In this document: one piece after another, positions 44,731-54,768 of the stretch | Layout of the letters: each line of letters opens with the position of its first letter | Numbering within the stretch: the stretch's first letter is position 1 | Origin: Orychophragmus violaceus | Taxonomy: Eukaryota; Streptophyta; Magnoliopsida; Brassicales; Brassicaceae | DNA length: 64,000 nucleotides | Direction: 5' to 3' | NCBI GenBank assembly: GCA_030180135.1 | Contig: CM058234.1 | Coordinates: 27,376,766 to 27,440,765, forward strand | Program-made: the position numbers and the translations under genes | The notes under the pieces: generated by a model | Databases searched by the model: none | The model's input: the letters and a program-made list of their open reading frames with translations, nothing else | What the model was told of the DNA's origin: nothing

Positions 44731-47112
44731 GATAAAAACCGAGGATAAGTTAGTAGCTTCGAAGTGGTCACGGGAGTGGTAGAGACCCCTATTATCTCAT
44801 GTGTATCCATGGAAAGATCCAAAGTTTAAACCCCAATAAAAATGGAAGAGCACTGATAGAAAAAATAAAATGATACACAGTGGGGAAAAATCAGTGCTAA
44901 GGGAGAAAGGGAAAAGAAAGAAACCAAAAACCGACAGTTTGGTGGTCAGACACTGAATAGGTTGAGTCCATGTGTCCTTTGATTCGATACTCCCTCTATG
45001 AGACCGCACTTAACTATATACAGAGGCTAGTGTGGTGAACTTGAATGTCCTAACTTGATTGTGGAGTTTACTTGGGACAGTTGATAAGTGTGGGGGAAGT
45101 ATATTGTGGTCTTGAGTTCTGTAGGAAAGTTTTTAGTGGTTTACTAAGTGAATGTGAATGCGAAAGTTCCTAAGACGAAATGAGTTTCTGTGTTTTCAAA
45201 CCTCTTTTCTTATGCTTTGGTTCTTTACTTGCTTGAGGGCAAGCAAGAGCTAAGTGTGGGGGAGTTGATATATCATGGTTTTTACTGGTTTTCTGGCCAT
45301 GATATAAGTCTTTACTTAGAGTATTTTAGGTGTTTTTGTAGTCTTTTGTGTCTTTTACAGGTTTATGCATGTTTGGAGCTTATTTGGAGATATTGATGCA
45401 TTTTGGAGCCTATTGGGAATATGTGCAGAAAAGAAGAATATAGGAGTGAGTGTCGATCGACACAGACCTTAGTGTCGATCGACACAGACCTTAGTGTCGA
45501 TCGACACAGACCTTAGTGTCGATCGACACTGATCGTGGACAGACATATTCTCGCGAGTTAATGACTTTTGAAGATTTTCATAAAGGCCTAGAAGTTTATC
45601 ATATTTACAAAGAAGTTCCAATTCGTGTTTTAGGCTATTTAATTAGGTTTTACATCCACTTGTTAGGCTACGCTTTTGATACGCTAGGTTTTATCAGAGA
45701 TTGAGTTTTGGGGCTGATCTTGTACTCGAGAGAGACTTGATTTCGAACCCCAGTTTTTATATCTCTTTTATGCTATTTGATTTTCTATTCATCATGTATG
45801 TTGTTTCAATTGCCATGTCTGAGTAGATCTCCTTGTTAGGTTTCGGGATTCTCGTTAGGGATTTCATGGATTGTTAGTTTAATTGATTAATTTGGATTCT
45901 TAACATCTAGTTCTTCATCTAGGTTGTTCTTAATGATGAATTTTAGACTGATCACCTAGGGTTTAGATCTGAGATAAATAACAATAGCGCGAGAGTGTGA
46001 GTTATAATCTGAATAAACTTAGTGTGAGCAATTTGACTAGATACAAAGAGATTTGGTTTAGAAGAATTGTGAACCGATAAAACCTGTTCTTAATGCTTGT
46101 TTAGAACTCTAGAATTCGCAACGAGAGTTGGCTTTCTAGGTTGTTAGACATAGTTAGTATTCACAGCGAGAGTTGGTTTGCTATATTTCTGTGATTCTAG
46201 TTCTAGAACATCGATATCTGAATCCTGTTAATTGATCGATCTAATTCCTTGATTTCCTGAGAACTTCCCTGAACCTGACACCTTCGTTAATTGCTTACAC
46301 ACCGTTCACTTTGCTAGTCTGATTTACTGTTTTCTTCCATGCTTTCACTTGTCTTGCTTAGCTTAATTCGACTGCATATAGTCTATCGCGTGAAACTAGA
46401 GTCTCTGTGGGATTCGATACCTTTTATACTACAATCACATAACTATGCACTTACAGTAGAATAGGATTAAAACTTTACACCTATCACTCGCCGAAACATA
46501 GCGTGTTCCAGTAATCGTCTTGTTAGTTGAGATCCTCATCCCCTCCTCAAAAAACCGGAGAGTCATGTCAAATTTCCCCTCAGCGCCGAGCAATAGGGCA
46601 CCTACTACATTACGAACCGCAGCCGGACAAAGTTGAGAGAGGGAAATCCTACACTGCTCACAGTAACCAACCAAAAGCTTGGGAATGGGAAACCAAAGGT
46701 GGCAATTGACGAACCAACAATCGTAAAGACAAATCCATCCGTCAGGAACCAGCCACGGCCGCTCAACCACAGTCGGAAGTCGGAGAACGAGGCCATGAAC
46801 ACGAGCATGGATTCTTATTATGTTATCTAAAGTCACTTGCTTACACAAAGATCTCCGAACCTCGCGAGTCACCACAGCCTTTTTCGTCCGTTTCGCTTCA
46901 CAAATCACGCTCAAATCAGAACCATCCACCTGGTATTTCGGAACATCAAAACAAAGACGACGGCGCACAGAGGACGAGCCCTTCCCGCAAACCCGAGACT
47001 CGCTCTCTTCATCAGCGGATTTCGGGACAGGGGAATCTGTCCCCAAAGAAACAAACGAGCTAACATCGTCACTATCACTGCTGGAAGACGAATGATCAGA
47101 TGAAGAACTCAT
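38926..47112 (-). CDS. Antisense gene of Gypsy-2 (putative 'gypsy-type transposon' domain), split by the nested element
   Basis: The minus-strand gene starts at the ATG at 47112 (MSSSSDHSSSSSDSDD, a Ser/Asp-rich leader). It continues with VERPWLVPDGWICLYDCWF, HLWFPIPKLLVGYCEQCRIS and ALLLGAEGKFDMTLRFFEEG. This matches the plant domain long annotated as putative gypsy-type transposon (PF04195-like). The Athila-like element cuts it at 46487. With the insert and one CTCGC copy set aside, the frame runs on at 39306 as RSRYGLKIVTGAVSKISNWQ, then DRYFFAKVNGASVPDENRLY. A GT-AG intron at 39075-39163 leads to DRRTYSAPYPKDFS and a stop at 38926. That is 305 residues without a lesion, although pol of the same element is full of stops. 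Its function is unknown; such antisense frames are typical of Tat elements. Confidence 0.75.
39312..40189 (+). repeat. Truncated LTR copy 1 of the Athila-like element
   Basis: Matches the first about 880 bases of the LTR at 40675 and stops within AGAGTTGGT. There it joins internal sequence TAGAGACCCCTATTAC, which elsewhere (44781) follows GGGAGTGG. The shared TGGT at the joint suggests a short-homology deletion. Confidence 0.85.
40186..40674 (+). repeat. Duplicated 3' internal segment between LTR copies 1 and 2
   Basis: About 485 bases nearly identical to 44781-45265, both beginning TAGAGACCCCTATTA and both ending in the purine tract GTGTGGGGGAGT before an LTR. Confidence 0.85.
40675..41863 (+). 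repeat. Full LTR copy 2 of the Athila-like element
   Basis: 1,189 bases, preceded by the purine tract GTGTGGGGGAGT and followed by a primer binding site, so it serves as 3' LTR to the left remnant and 5' LTR to the right internal region. Confidence 0.88.
41870..41887 (+). other. Primer binding site of the Athila-like element
   Basis: TGGCACCGTTGTTGGGGA, six bases after LTR copy 2. It differs at few positions from the complement of the plant tRNA-Asp 3' end as I remember it. Confidence 0.7.
42080..43206 (+). pseudogene. C-terminal gag remnant of the Athila-like element
   Basis: From about 42150 the frames give VDSLHSLVLGMYAQEAINYI, then GGNGFYSQKSAFQKPLQQQS. These are typical of the region after the zinc knuckle in Athila gag. 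A second, partly duplicated stretch follows (ESRLETIMEQLLEG and EIRLEAMMEQLLERQTK). The open frame 42463-43206 continues with a coiled-coil-like NGKFEYLNTHVKQLDVQVAQ. It includes residues encoded by TGTCGGTCGACAC palindromes. The gag core domain is missing. Confidence 0.72.
43120..43889 (+). pseudogene. Aspartic protease of the Athila-like element
   Basis: At about 43185 the active-site block reads YLCDLGSE and then hits TAA at 43204. A one-base shift gives VNLMSYYVAKRLGLLDFKPT directly afterwards, so a single-base indel splits the protease at its catalytic loop. The rest is open: ISLILVDRSKRYPEGVLEDI, DFVVLKYNVEPDDPILLGRS and FLATAGAVIDVRHGLIDLHL, the usual end of Athila protease. It then runs to TGA at 43887 without entering a reverse transcriptase. 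Confidence 0.82.
43890..44780 (+). other. Non-coding 3' internal region of the Athila-like element
   Basis: Begins with the Athila-typical GTGGGAGGCAACCCACTG at about 43939. It contains further TGTCGGTCGACA palindromes (44080, 44186) and a short (TA)n run at 44710-44727. No reverse transcriptase or integrase sequence. Confidence 0.7.
45266..46486 (+). repeat. Full LTR copy 3 (3' LTR) of the Athila-like element
   Basis: 1,221 bases, nearly identical to copy 2 by eye except for an expanded 22 bp repeat at 45450-45530 and a small deletion just before it. It ends at the CTCGC target copy. Confidence 0.9.
45450..45530 (+). repeat. 22 bp minisatellite in LTR copy 3
   Basis: Four copies of GTGTCGATCGACAC, each separated by AGACCTTA, where LTR copies 1 and 2 have only two. 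Confidence 0.9.
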
Positions 47113-47488
47113 AACCAAGTCTCGGAAAAGGAACAAAACAAAAGGCAGCGTGAAGAAAAATGGGTAAAAGAAAACTCAGTTGGAGAACTCTTATACTAAA
47201 AACTTTTGGTATACATCGGGGGAACATCATCATTGCCCCTGCTCAGATCCCGAGGCCCGAGGATTGCATGATCAGTGACGTTGCAGGAGATACGCAGTAT
47301 TCTCATCCGTACGACCGTTAGCGCTTTCTTGTCCCCCCAAGGATATCGTGACACATGCACAAAGGTACGAAGGAAAGAAAAGGCCACGAAAGCTGAACAA
47401 GCCGATAAGATTTCCGCCTGACTTAAATGCACGAAGGAATTTGCCGACTCCGACCAAACCATAGATCGACGAACTGGAGGGGACTAAT
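47113..47488. other. Gypsy-2 segment between the antisense gene start and the 3' LTR
   Basis: Contains the presumed promoter of the antisense gene and, at its right edge, the purine-rich GAACTGGAGGGGACTAAT tract that primes plus-strand DNA. A minus-strand open frame at 47196-47462 has no recognisable domain. Confidence 0.55.
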
Positions 47489-47888
47489 TGTTGGATATGG
47501 GTTTAGCACCCATCCATAAGTCAATTGGAAATCTTGCCACTTTGATAATTCATCTCGGCCCAAGAATACAAACCCGCTAAGGAGTCAACAGCCCAGTAGG
47601 AAGTCAGCCTCCACACGCTATAAATAGGACTCTTCACTCTTCATTTTAGACACATTGTAACTTGCGAAGGCTCCGGGCTACTCTTATAAGTTTTCGAGCT
47701 CAAGCAGCATTTAGGGAGCACTCATTCGACGAATTCCCACCTCGTAACATCATGTTCTTGCTCAGCTTCGATCTTAAGATGAATAAGAACAGTTTTCGAC
47801 CTCACTTAAAGTTTATTCTCACCTCGTGGTTCAAACTTCTCTGATCGTAACCCAACTCTTTATACTAGATCGAAATTCCGTAAAAACA
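47489..47888 (+). repeat. 3' LTR of Gypsy-2
   Basis: 400 bases, partner of the 5' LTR with the TATA box conserved at 47618-47627. It is followed by the second GTTTT target copy. Confidence 0.92.
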
Positions 47889-47893
47889 GTTTT

Positions 47894-50359
47894 GGGAAAA
47901 AAAAACAAATAATGTTACGATGACATTTTAATGCTGATCATAATCATATATTTAGTTGGAAAAAAGACAATGTCAATAGAGCGAACAGTTCGGATCGACA
48001 TTTTTATTGGGTAAAAGTTGGTTTAAAATGATGGAAAGACTACAAAAAATAGTTGAAAATTAATATATGAAATAAAATTTGAAATTTTGATTTATTTATT
48101 TTAGTTAATAGTCTAGTCGCCTATTTGAAACTGTTCGTTCCGATAAACGAAAATATAACCAACAGTTGTTGAAATTTTGTTATTTCGCTTTCAATAAAAT
48201 TGCTACGCTTTTCTTCGTAGGTCCCCTAATCACCACCATTCACCAGTCAGTAGCACTTGGAGCGTATTATAAGAGATAATTTATTATACGTTAAATCAAG
48301 TTTTTTTGTTATTGTTATTTTAATAATATTTCTATCAATCTCACATCACATCCCCCTCCCAATGCTAAAAACTTGATTACAAAACACGTCATATCACATT
48401 TAAACACTTGCCGGTCCACTTGTGTAATGTTACTTTGACTACAAAAACTTCATCATCATATACAAAGAAAAAATATATTTTTTGAGCATTACCTTTTTTT
48501 TTTGGTCAATTTTGAGCATTACCAACTCTGGAAAAAAATCATTTCATTTGAATCTGTAATTTCATTTCAAAAATGGGTCCAGTAATTAATATAATCGTAT
48601 TAAATTATTGTTAAAATATTAATATTTTCTTTTTGTTTGGACAGCAAACTTTGCAGTTATGGGTCAGTACTCAACTGCAACAAAAACAACACATGGTCTC
48701 TCAGATCTCTTCCTCTGTCTCTCTCTCCCATCAATATCACTTACTGTGTTATTAAATTATCTTGATTTGGTTATATTTTAGAAATTTGAAAATAATTAAT
48801 ATATTAATCACGGTTTTGGGTGGGAAGAGGCAGATGTGGACACGTGGTGGGATATGAATGGTAAAGGAACAGTCAAAGGGCAACAAAGATTAGACTGAGG
48901 ATGGATCGAGGCTTACAGTCAAAGCAAGACACTGTCACGGTCAATTGTCTAGCTGGAGCTTTTGCCTGTGGTCCCCGCTCACTCGTTGCTTTTTTCTTTT
49001 CTTTTTCCTTTTAATTTTCGTTTTTTTCCTAAATATATTTACTTAACTTTTCCATTTATCTAAGCCTACTCTTTTGTGTTCTAATAATATAACTGAAGAA
49101 ACGAAACTAAATTTTAACTTCTATAGACACTTACTGGTGTTAGCAAGATAATAGTATATATTAATTTGTTGTTTAGCCAGTTATATAACATTTAGGAGCA
49201 ATTGTTGGAGTTACTTCAACAATAATAATTTATTTGAAAAAATGATAAAGAAGAAGGGTATTGGTTTAGCAAAATAGAGAGTTGATGGTGTTAATAACAA
49301 TGGTAAATGTGAAATAAAATGATTAATTAGGAAATAAACATAGAAATTATCGTCGCACGTGCCCGACCTGTACGGGTTACCCTTCCCCGTGGGTGTTTGG
49401 AATTTAGTGAAACTTATCTCAGCTTTTTTGACTACGTGCTGGATTTTCTCTTATATTTACCACCTTACCCTCCTTTTTGTTTAAACTTTACTTTTTCAAT
49501 ATTGGGAAAAGTATATCCTTAGTTAGCGTGAATATTAAGAAAGATATAAAGCTAAAATCGAGGATTTAGAATTTCACTGTTGTCTTTTGACTAATTAGGA
49601 ATATTCTGTTTCTAATCCAAAAATCTAGTCACAAAAAAATTAACTAATTTATTCACATAGCTAAAGTGATTATTCCACACTCTACAGACCAATTGCATCT
49701 TCTCTAAAATTTGAATATCATTTAAGGGAATAACTTTATTTAATTCTTTATAAAATAAAAATTTGATTTAAGAATTTTCTTGCGTGTGCATTTGTTATTA
49801 CATTTTACAATAATTTTATTTATAGTACTATATGATAATATTAAATTTTCATAGAGTGATTGAAAAGAAAAAAAAAAGATACAAAGACTGTTTTTAATAT
49901 TTGTCAAAAACTGTTTTTAATAATAATGTTTAAGAAAGTTTTTAGAAACTCTTGTGAAATTTTGTATATTTGTGATTGGTTGTAAATTTTATTTAATTAT
50001 ATAATTTTAATTTCATTGAATTTTTATAATTTTTTGTTGGTGAAATAATTTTTTATATTTATGAAATACCCTTTAAAATATCTAAACAATTGAAGCTGCT
50101 TTAAGAAAACTTTATAATCTAAAAGCTAGCGACAAAATTGGGAATCTAAAAATTACCAGCTGAGTTTTTCAATGGTAATAAAAAGAAGGTAATATTATAA
50201 TAAAACCGTGAGGTGGGAGCATGTGGTGGAGCTTGCACGTGTGGTGCGCGAGTCGAGAGGACTAAATAACTGGCTATAGCCAGTGATCGACCGGTCACCT
50301 TATCTTTATTTGTTTTCAATTTCAACCCTAATCTTTCAAGGAATATTTAATTTCTCCTT
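47894..50359. other. AT-rich intergenic DNA upstream of the U-box gene
   Basis: No coding sequence or complete transposon was recognised in 2.4 kb. ACGT-core motifs occur at about 48837 (GGACACGTGG), 49357 (GCACGTGC) and 50236 (GCACGTGTGG). They could act in the promoter of the downstream gene, but no function is shown. Confidence 0.5.
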
Positions 50360-50979
50360 TTGTTTTGTTTTTTATTTTCATTTTCTTTTATTCACCACTT
50401 TTTTTTTTCCTCAAGGAACAAAAAACAAGACAATCACTCACTAGCCCAGAAGAAGGTAAGAGAGAAAAAAACAAACACGAGAGTACGGGTTTCTTCGTCA
50501 TTCTCACGAATTCGTCATCTGGGTTCTCTCAAATTCTCTTCCTTTTTAATAATCTTCTGAGATTTTCTGATTGCAAAGTGCAACCCAGATTTGTTTGTAC
50601 TACCTCTCTCTCATTCTTCATGATTTATCCTTTTTCTGTTTCTCGAAATTTGTGGGTATAATTCACATTTCTGGGTGCGTTTGAGCTTCAATCATGTGTT
50701 TATGATGTTGAATTATTAAAATTAGAGTTGAGTGAGACCTTCTTTTTGACTGTTGAAAAGGCAAACAAAAAGCAAAAGAAGAAGGAGAGGAAGACGAAAG
50801 ATTGTGTTTTGTTTAACGCTCTTTCTGAGATAAAGACATGTGTTTCTTTTCTTCACTCTTTTTTAGCTCTCTTTTGTTTACTATCAATCTTTCATAAAGA
50901 GTATTTTCTCAAATGCTGTGAGAGAATTTCTGTAAAAATTGGGTTTTAGATTTTTCATTAGAATTTTTTTTGGGGAAAA
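50360..50979 (+). promoter_or_regulatory. Probable 5' untranslated region of the U-box gene
   Basis: Pyrimidine-rich stretches, a possible splice donor (AAGAAGGTAAGAG at about 50450), and several short upstream open frames precede the start codon. A 5' leader intron is plausible, but I could not choose its acceptor. Confidence 0.4.
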
Positions 50980-52320
50980 ATGCCGATGTTTCAGCCGTTA
51001 AAGAGGGATGGGTTTATCGGATTTGAAGGCGGTGGTGATGGTCAAGTCTTAGATCTGGATACGGCGGTGAAAGACGGAGTTCTCGGCGGTGTTAATGGCG
51101 GTGGAGTTGTTGATGAGAAATTGGATCTGAAGACGATGATAAAGGAGCTAGATTTACAAGATATACCTTGTGTTTTCATCTGCCCTATCTCTCTTGAGAC
51201 GATGCAAGATCCTGTGACCTTGTGCACTGGTCAAACCTACGAAAGGTCAAACATTCACAGATGGTTTAACCTAGGCCACTTGACTTGTCCCACGACAATG
51301 CAGGAGCTTTGGGATGATGCGGTAACTCCTAATAAAACCCTTCACCATTTGATCTACACTTGGTTCTCTCAGAAGTATGTGTTGATGAAGAAACGCTCTG
51401 AGGATGTTCAAGGACGAGCGATTGAGATTTTGGGGACATTGAAGAAAGCTAAAGGGCAAGCTAGGGTTCATGCTTTGAGCGAGCTCAAGCAGATCGTTGT
51501 GGCTCATCTCATGGCGAGGAAGACTGTGGTTGAAGAAGGAGGAGTCTCTGTGATCTCTTCTCTTTTGGGTCCTTTCACTTCTCACGCTGTTGGATCTGAG
51601 GTTGTTGCGATTCTTGTGAGTCTTGAGCTTGATTCGGATTCCAAATCAGGGTTGATGCAACCTGCTAAGGTTTCTTTGATCGTTGATATGTTGAATGATG
51701 GATCGAACGAAACTAAAATCAACTGTGCAAAGTTGATTAGAGGATTGGTGGAAGAGAAAGGGTTTAGAGCAGAGCTGGTTTCGAGTCATAGTTTGCTTGT
51801 TGGGTTAATGAGATTGATTAAGGATAGGAGACATAGAAATGGAGTTTCACCTGCACTTGGATTGCTCAAACCAATCTCGGCTCATAAACAAGTTCGAAAC
51901 TTGATGGTTAGCATTGGAGCAGTGCCTCAATTAGTCGACATCTTACCGTCTTTAGACCCGGATTGTCTGGAATCAGCTTTGTCTGTGCTTGATGCTTTGT
52001 GTTCAGATGTGGAAGGAAGAGTTGCTGTCAAAGACTCTGCAAACACCATACCGTATACCGTTAAGGTACTGATGAGGGTCACTGAGAATTGCACTAACTA
52101 CGCTCTGTCGATTCTTTGTTCTGTCTGCAAATTAGCTCCAGAGGAATGTTCACCTCGTGCTGTTGAGGTGGGTCTGGCTGCAAAGCTATTGCTCGTGATT
52201 CAAAGCGGGTGTGATCAAGCGTTGAAGCAGCGGTCAGCGGAGCTACTCAAGCTATGTAGTCTACATTATTCAGACACCATGTTTATTTCCAAATGCAAAC
52301 TCACAAGGACAATCCAATAG
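50980..52320 (+). CDS. PUB30: U-box E3 ubiquitin ligase with ARM-like repeats, PUB30/PUB31 type
   Basis: Single-exon gene of 446 residues. The N-terminus MPMFQPLKRDGFIGF is followed by a glycine-rich stretch. The U-box lies at about residues 65-140: IPCVFICPISLETMQDPVTL, CTGQTYERSNIHRWF, then HLTCPTTMQELWDDAVTPNK and LIYTWFSQKY. This domain recruits an E2 and promotes ubiquitin transfer. The rest, to LTRTIQ, forms ARM-like helices that bind substrates. Length and sequence agree with the Arabidopsis PUB30/PUB31 pair (about 445 residues). I prefer PUB30 because the BSD-domain gene and the PP2-A10-like gene next to it match the At3g49790-At3g49810 order as I remember it. The BSD neighbour alone would also fit PUB31. 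No lesion is visible. PUB30-type ligases are linked to salt-stress responses in Arabidopsis. Confidence 0.93.
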   Translation: MPMFQPLKRDGFIGFEGGGDGQVLDLDTAVKDGVLGGVNGGGVVDEKLDLKTMIKELDLQDIPCVFICPISLETMQDPVTLCTGQTYERSNIHRWFNLGHLTCPTTMQELWDDAVTPNKTLHHLIYTWFSQKYVLMKKRSEDVQGRAIEILGTLKKAKGQARVHALSELKQIVVAHLMARKTVVEEGGVSVISSLLGPFTSHAVGSEVVAILVSLELDSDSKSGLMQPAKVSLIVDMLNDGSNETKINCAKLIRGLVEEKGFRAELVSSHSLLVGLMRLIKDRRHRNGVSPALGLLKPISAHKQVRNLMVSIGAVPQLVDILPSLDPDCLESALSVLDALCSDVEGRVAVKDSANTIPYTVKVLMRVTENCTNYALSILCSVCKLAPEECSPRAVEVGLAAKLLLVIQSGCDQALKQRSAELLKLCSLHYSDTMFISKCKLTRTIQ

Positions 52321-53138
52321 CAAAACTTTATATCTTTGGCCCTGATGTATATATAAGATGAAGAGTTTGAAGATTCAGCTATTGGTAACAATTCAAAGGA
52401 GAAAGCAAGCAATCCGCAGATGGAAGCTGATCGGTTTACGATGGATATGCACCGGTTTCATGATGGTTCAGTTTGCAATAAACAATGGGAATTAGCAAAT
52501 CTGTGTAAAGTTACCGACTTTGAAGAAAGGAACTATACCTAGTCGTCCTTTGTATTGCTTGTTGACCACTCACAACAGAAAAAAAGAAAAGCAAAATCTT
52601 TTGACCTGAAACTTGTAGTCCCTTTAAGCTTTTTCGAATCTTTTTTTCTTCATTCAATGTTTTTCTATTACATTTCTTAAATTGGGAAATTAGAAGTAAA
52701 AGATGTCTTTATTAGTTCATCTTTGTTCCCCCCTTATTCTTGAATATCAAAACACTGTTGTCTAATAAGTGGTGCACAAGTTGTGGTGGAGACCAAAAGT
52801 CTCTCCATACATTGGTCTGAGCTATTCACTGTTTTAATGAACAATTGAAAAGATAGTGGGATTTGACAAGTGATTCATTCAACTATTTACTCATCTATTC
52901 ATTGCCCCAAAAACACATGCTTGGATTATATCGGTTCTGTTTTGAGTGGGTTTGTGTATGTCACAGTGTGATGTGAGAGCTTTTGTCTGGAGTCTGGACA
53001 TGGAAACAGTGAAAAAGAGATGGGCTGGAATTTGAACTCTATGGGCCTTTGCTACGAAGCCCATTTAGTTCAAGGTTGGAATTTAGCGTCAATGGTGTTA
53101 GTTTCAGGTCGCGATGAGATCATAGAGATCCAGAAATA
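52321..53138. other. Intergenic DNA between the U-box and BSD genes
   Basis: Presumed 3' untranslated region of the U-box gene, then the short promoter of the BSD gene. No additional gene was seen. Confidence 0.55.
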
Positions 53139-54226
53139 ATGGCGTGGTTAGCAAGATCCATTGCGAATTAGGAAGAACTATGAACATAAGAACACATATC
53201 GTTTTCTTTTGGGTAGTTTAGAATTAGGAAGACTCATTCTCCATGATTTAATTAAAAGAAATAACTAAAAGAACAATTAGATGCTGCAAACCGGCTCTGG
53301 TTCGTTGGCTCATCATTTTGTGTTTGTCTTTATGCTGGAATCGAAATTGTTGTTAAGCGTCATTTTAATTCTCGCAGACTTTGAAATGACTGATGCTCAA
53401 TATGAGCACGCCCTGGCCGTGGAAAGCCTTGCATCGGGTCTAGCTGCTTTGAGGATCGAGCTTTGCCCATCTTACATGAGCGAGTATTGCTTCTGGAGGA
53501 TTTACTTTGTACTTATGCATCCTAAATTCAGCAAACATGAAGCCTTGCTTCTCTCAACTCCTCAGGTAAGCTTTGATTCTCATTTCCACTGTCTTTTCAA
53601 TGGAAGATTCTCTCAGGGCTAATAATGAACTTAAATAGTAGCATTTGAGTTAGGTTTGCAAAGTTTATGGACTAATAATTGGGAAAGGAAGAATGATACT
53701 TTTTAAAAATCTGAATCATTGTGTTGATCCTTTTTCAATAAAGGTACTTGAATCAAGAGCACTGTTATCCCATGAGCTGCTGCATAAGACAAACAAAGCT
53801 ACAGTGCAAGAGAGTAGTGGTGATACAGGAACTGCTAATGCGAATGCTGAACATCTTTCTCTACCTACCAATCCTTCACCAGAACCAGTCAAGACCATCT
53901 CTGTCGAGACAATACATTCGAGTGAGACATCTGAGGTTGAGACGGAGAAGCACCCAATCGAGAGCAAGGAGATACAAGTTGTTGACAAGCCTGTGATCGA
54001 GGGCGACAAGCCGGTGCAGAGCCCAGTCACCGTCTCTTCACCTAGAGTTATCGACGTTCAAGTCGATGATGAAGCTGATGCTGATGATTGGTTGAAGGAT
54101 GAAGATAATGCAGGAACTGTTAGCTCCACCTTAACCACCAAACATGTGGTGGATGAGGATGAAGATGTCTCGTTCAGTGATCTTGAAGAAGATGACGACG
54201 ATGTGCCTGTGAATTACAAGAAATGA
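53139..54226 (+). pseudogene. BSD-domain protein gene with internal deletion
   Basis: At 53139-53171 the first codons read MAWLARSIAN and then TAG; this is the usual beginning of the plant BSD-domain protein. The sequence then jumps to the BSD exon at 53378-53565, after a plausible TTCTCGCAG acceptor: DFEMTDAQYEHALAVESLAS, then the hallmark SEYCFWRIYFVLMHPKFSKH and STPQ before GTAAG. The last exon, 53744-54226, starts VLESRALLSHELLHK. It ends in an acidic tail with DADDWLKDEDNAG and SFSDLEEDDDDVPVNYKK. The 3' two exons are intact, but most of the N-terminal half expected of the family is gone. BSD domains occur in transcription-related and synapse-associated proteins; the plant protein's role is unclear. 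A shortened product starting at a later ATG cannot be excluded. Confidence 0.82.
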
Positions 54227-54768
54227 ATGACTCATGAATCCTCAGACCGAACAACTTAAGTTTTACTTGAAGAAAAATGTGCCACGCCGGGCTTAGGTAA
54301 GCGAGAAGAATGAAAAGAATCAAACGATGGGCTTGAATGTTGATGATGAATATATTGAGATTCTCTATCCGTTTTTTACAATTATGTTTGTGAATAGTTT
54401 TTTGTACACTCCTGCGAAGAAAAAACTGACAGGCTTGTAAATAAAACAGAACCATGTGATGATAATTATGCAAAACCGTTCGAAGTTCATGTAAGCCATT
54501 AATCATAAACCTTTTGAAACTAGTCTTGTTAATTAAAACAGAAAAATAGAAAATTCGCTTGATGTATCTGTGACGAGTGATCGGTATAATACAACATTTT
54601 TAAGAGGTGGGACATAAAAACTAAACCTATCCGCAATAAGCAGAAATTTTCAGCACAAAAGTAAAAACTTTATGCCAAAACAACCCAATCAATGTGAACG
54701 AAACTTGATTTGTGTAACCAAATATAAATAACTGGAAAATTATCAAATATTGATATAGTTATTGTTAA
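54227..54768. other. Intergenic DNA between the BSD gene and Copia-2
   Basis: AT-rich with no coding sequence; includes the presumed 3' end of the BSD transcript. Confidence 0.5.

Larger units (their letters stand above)
39312..46486 (+). mobile_element. Athila-like non-autonomous element with three LTR copies, nested in Gypsy-2
   Basis: The insert begins TGATATATCATGG at 39312 and ends CACCTATCA at 46486. It is flanked by CTCGC on both sides (39307-39311 and 46487-46491). The order is partial LTR (39312-40189), a 485 base copy of the 3' internal end (40186-40674), full LTR (40675-41863), internal region (41864-45265), full LTR (45266-46486). The internal region holds a primer binding site, a gag remainder and a protease, but no reverse transcriptase or integrase. 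Athila assignment rests on the tRNA-Asp-like primer site, the GTGGGAGGCAACCCACT phrase after the protease, the GTGTGGGGGAGT purine tract and the long non-coding 3' region. It would depend on other Athila elements to move. Confidence 0.88.
32303..47888 (+). mobile_element. Gypsy-2: Tat-lineage Ty3/Gypsy element, with nested Athila-like element
   Basis: Both LTRs are present (32303-32704 and 47489-47888), flanked by the 5 bp duplication GTTTT (32298-32302 and 47889-47893). Inside are a primer binding site, a shortened gag, pol with stops and frameshifts, a tandem repeat block, an antisense gene, and a purine tract (GAACTGGAGGGGACTAAT) before the 3' LTR. An Athila-like element at 39312-46486 splits the antisense gene. 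Without it the element is about 8.4 kb. The two LTRs differ by eye at roughly one base in ten, so the insertion is old. Dead for transposition by its own proteins. Confidence 0.93.

Noticed and set aside
50360..50949. Open frames of 60-98 codons upstream of the U-box gene as separate genes
   Set aside because: Low-complexity Phe/Ser-rich translations in a pyrimidine-rich leader; more likely 5' untranslated sequence with short upstream frames.
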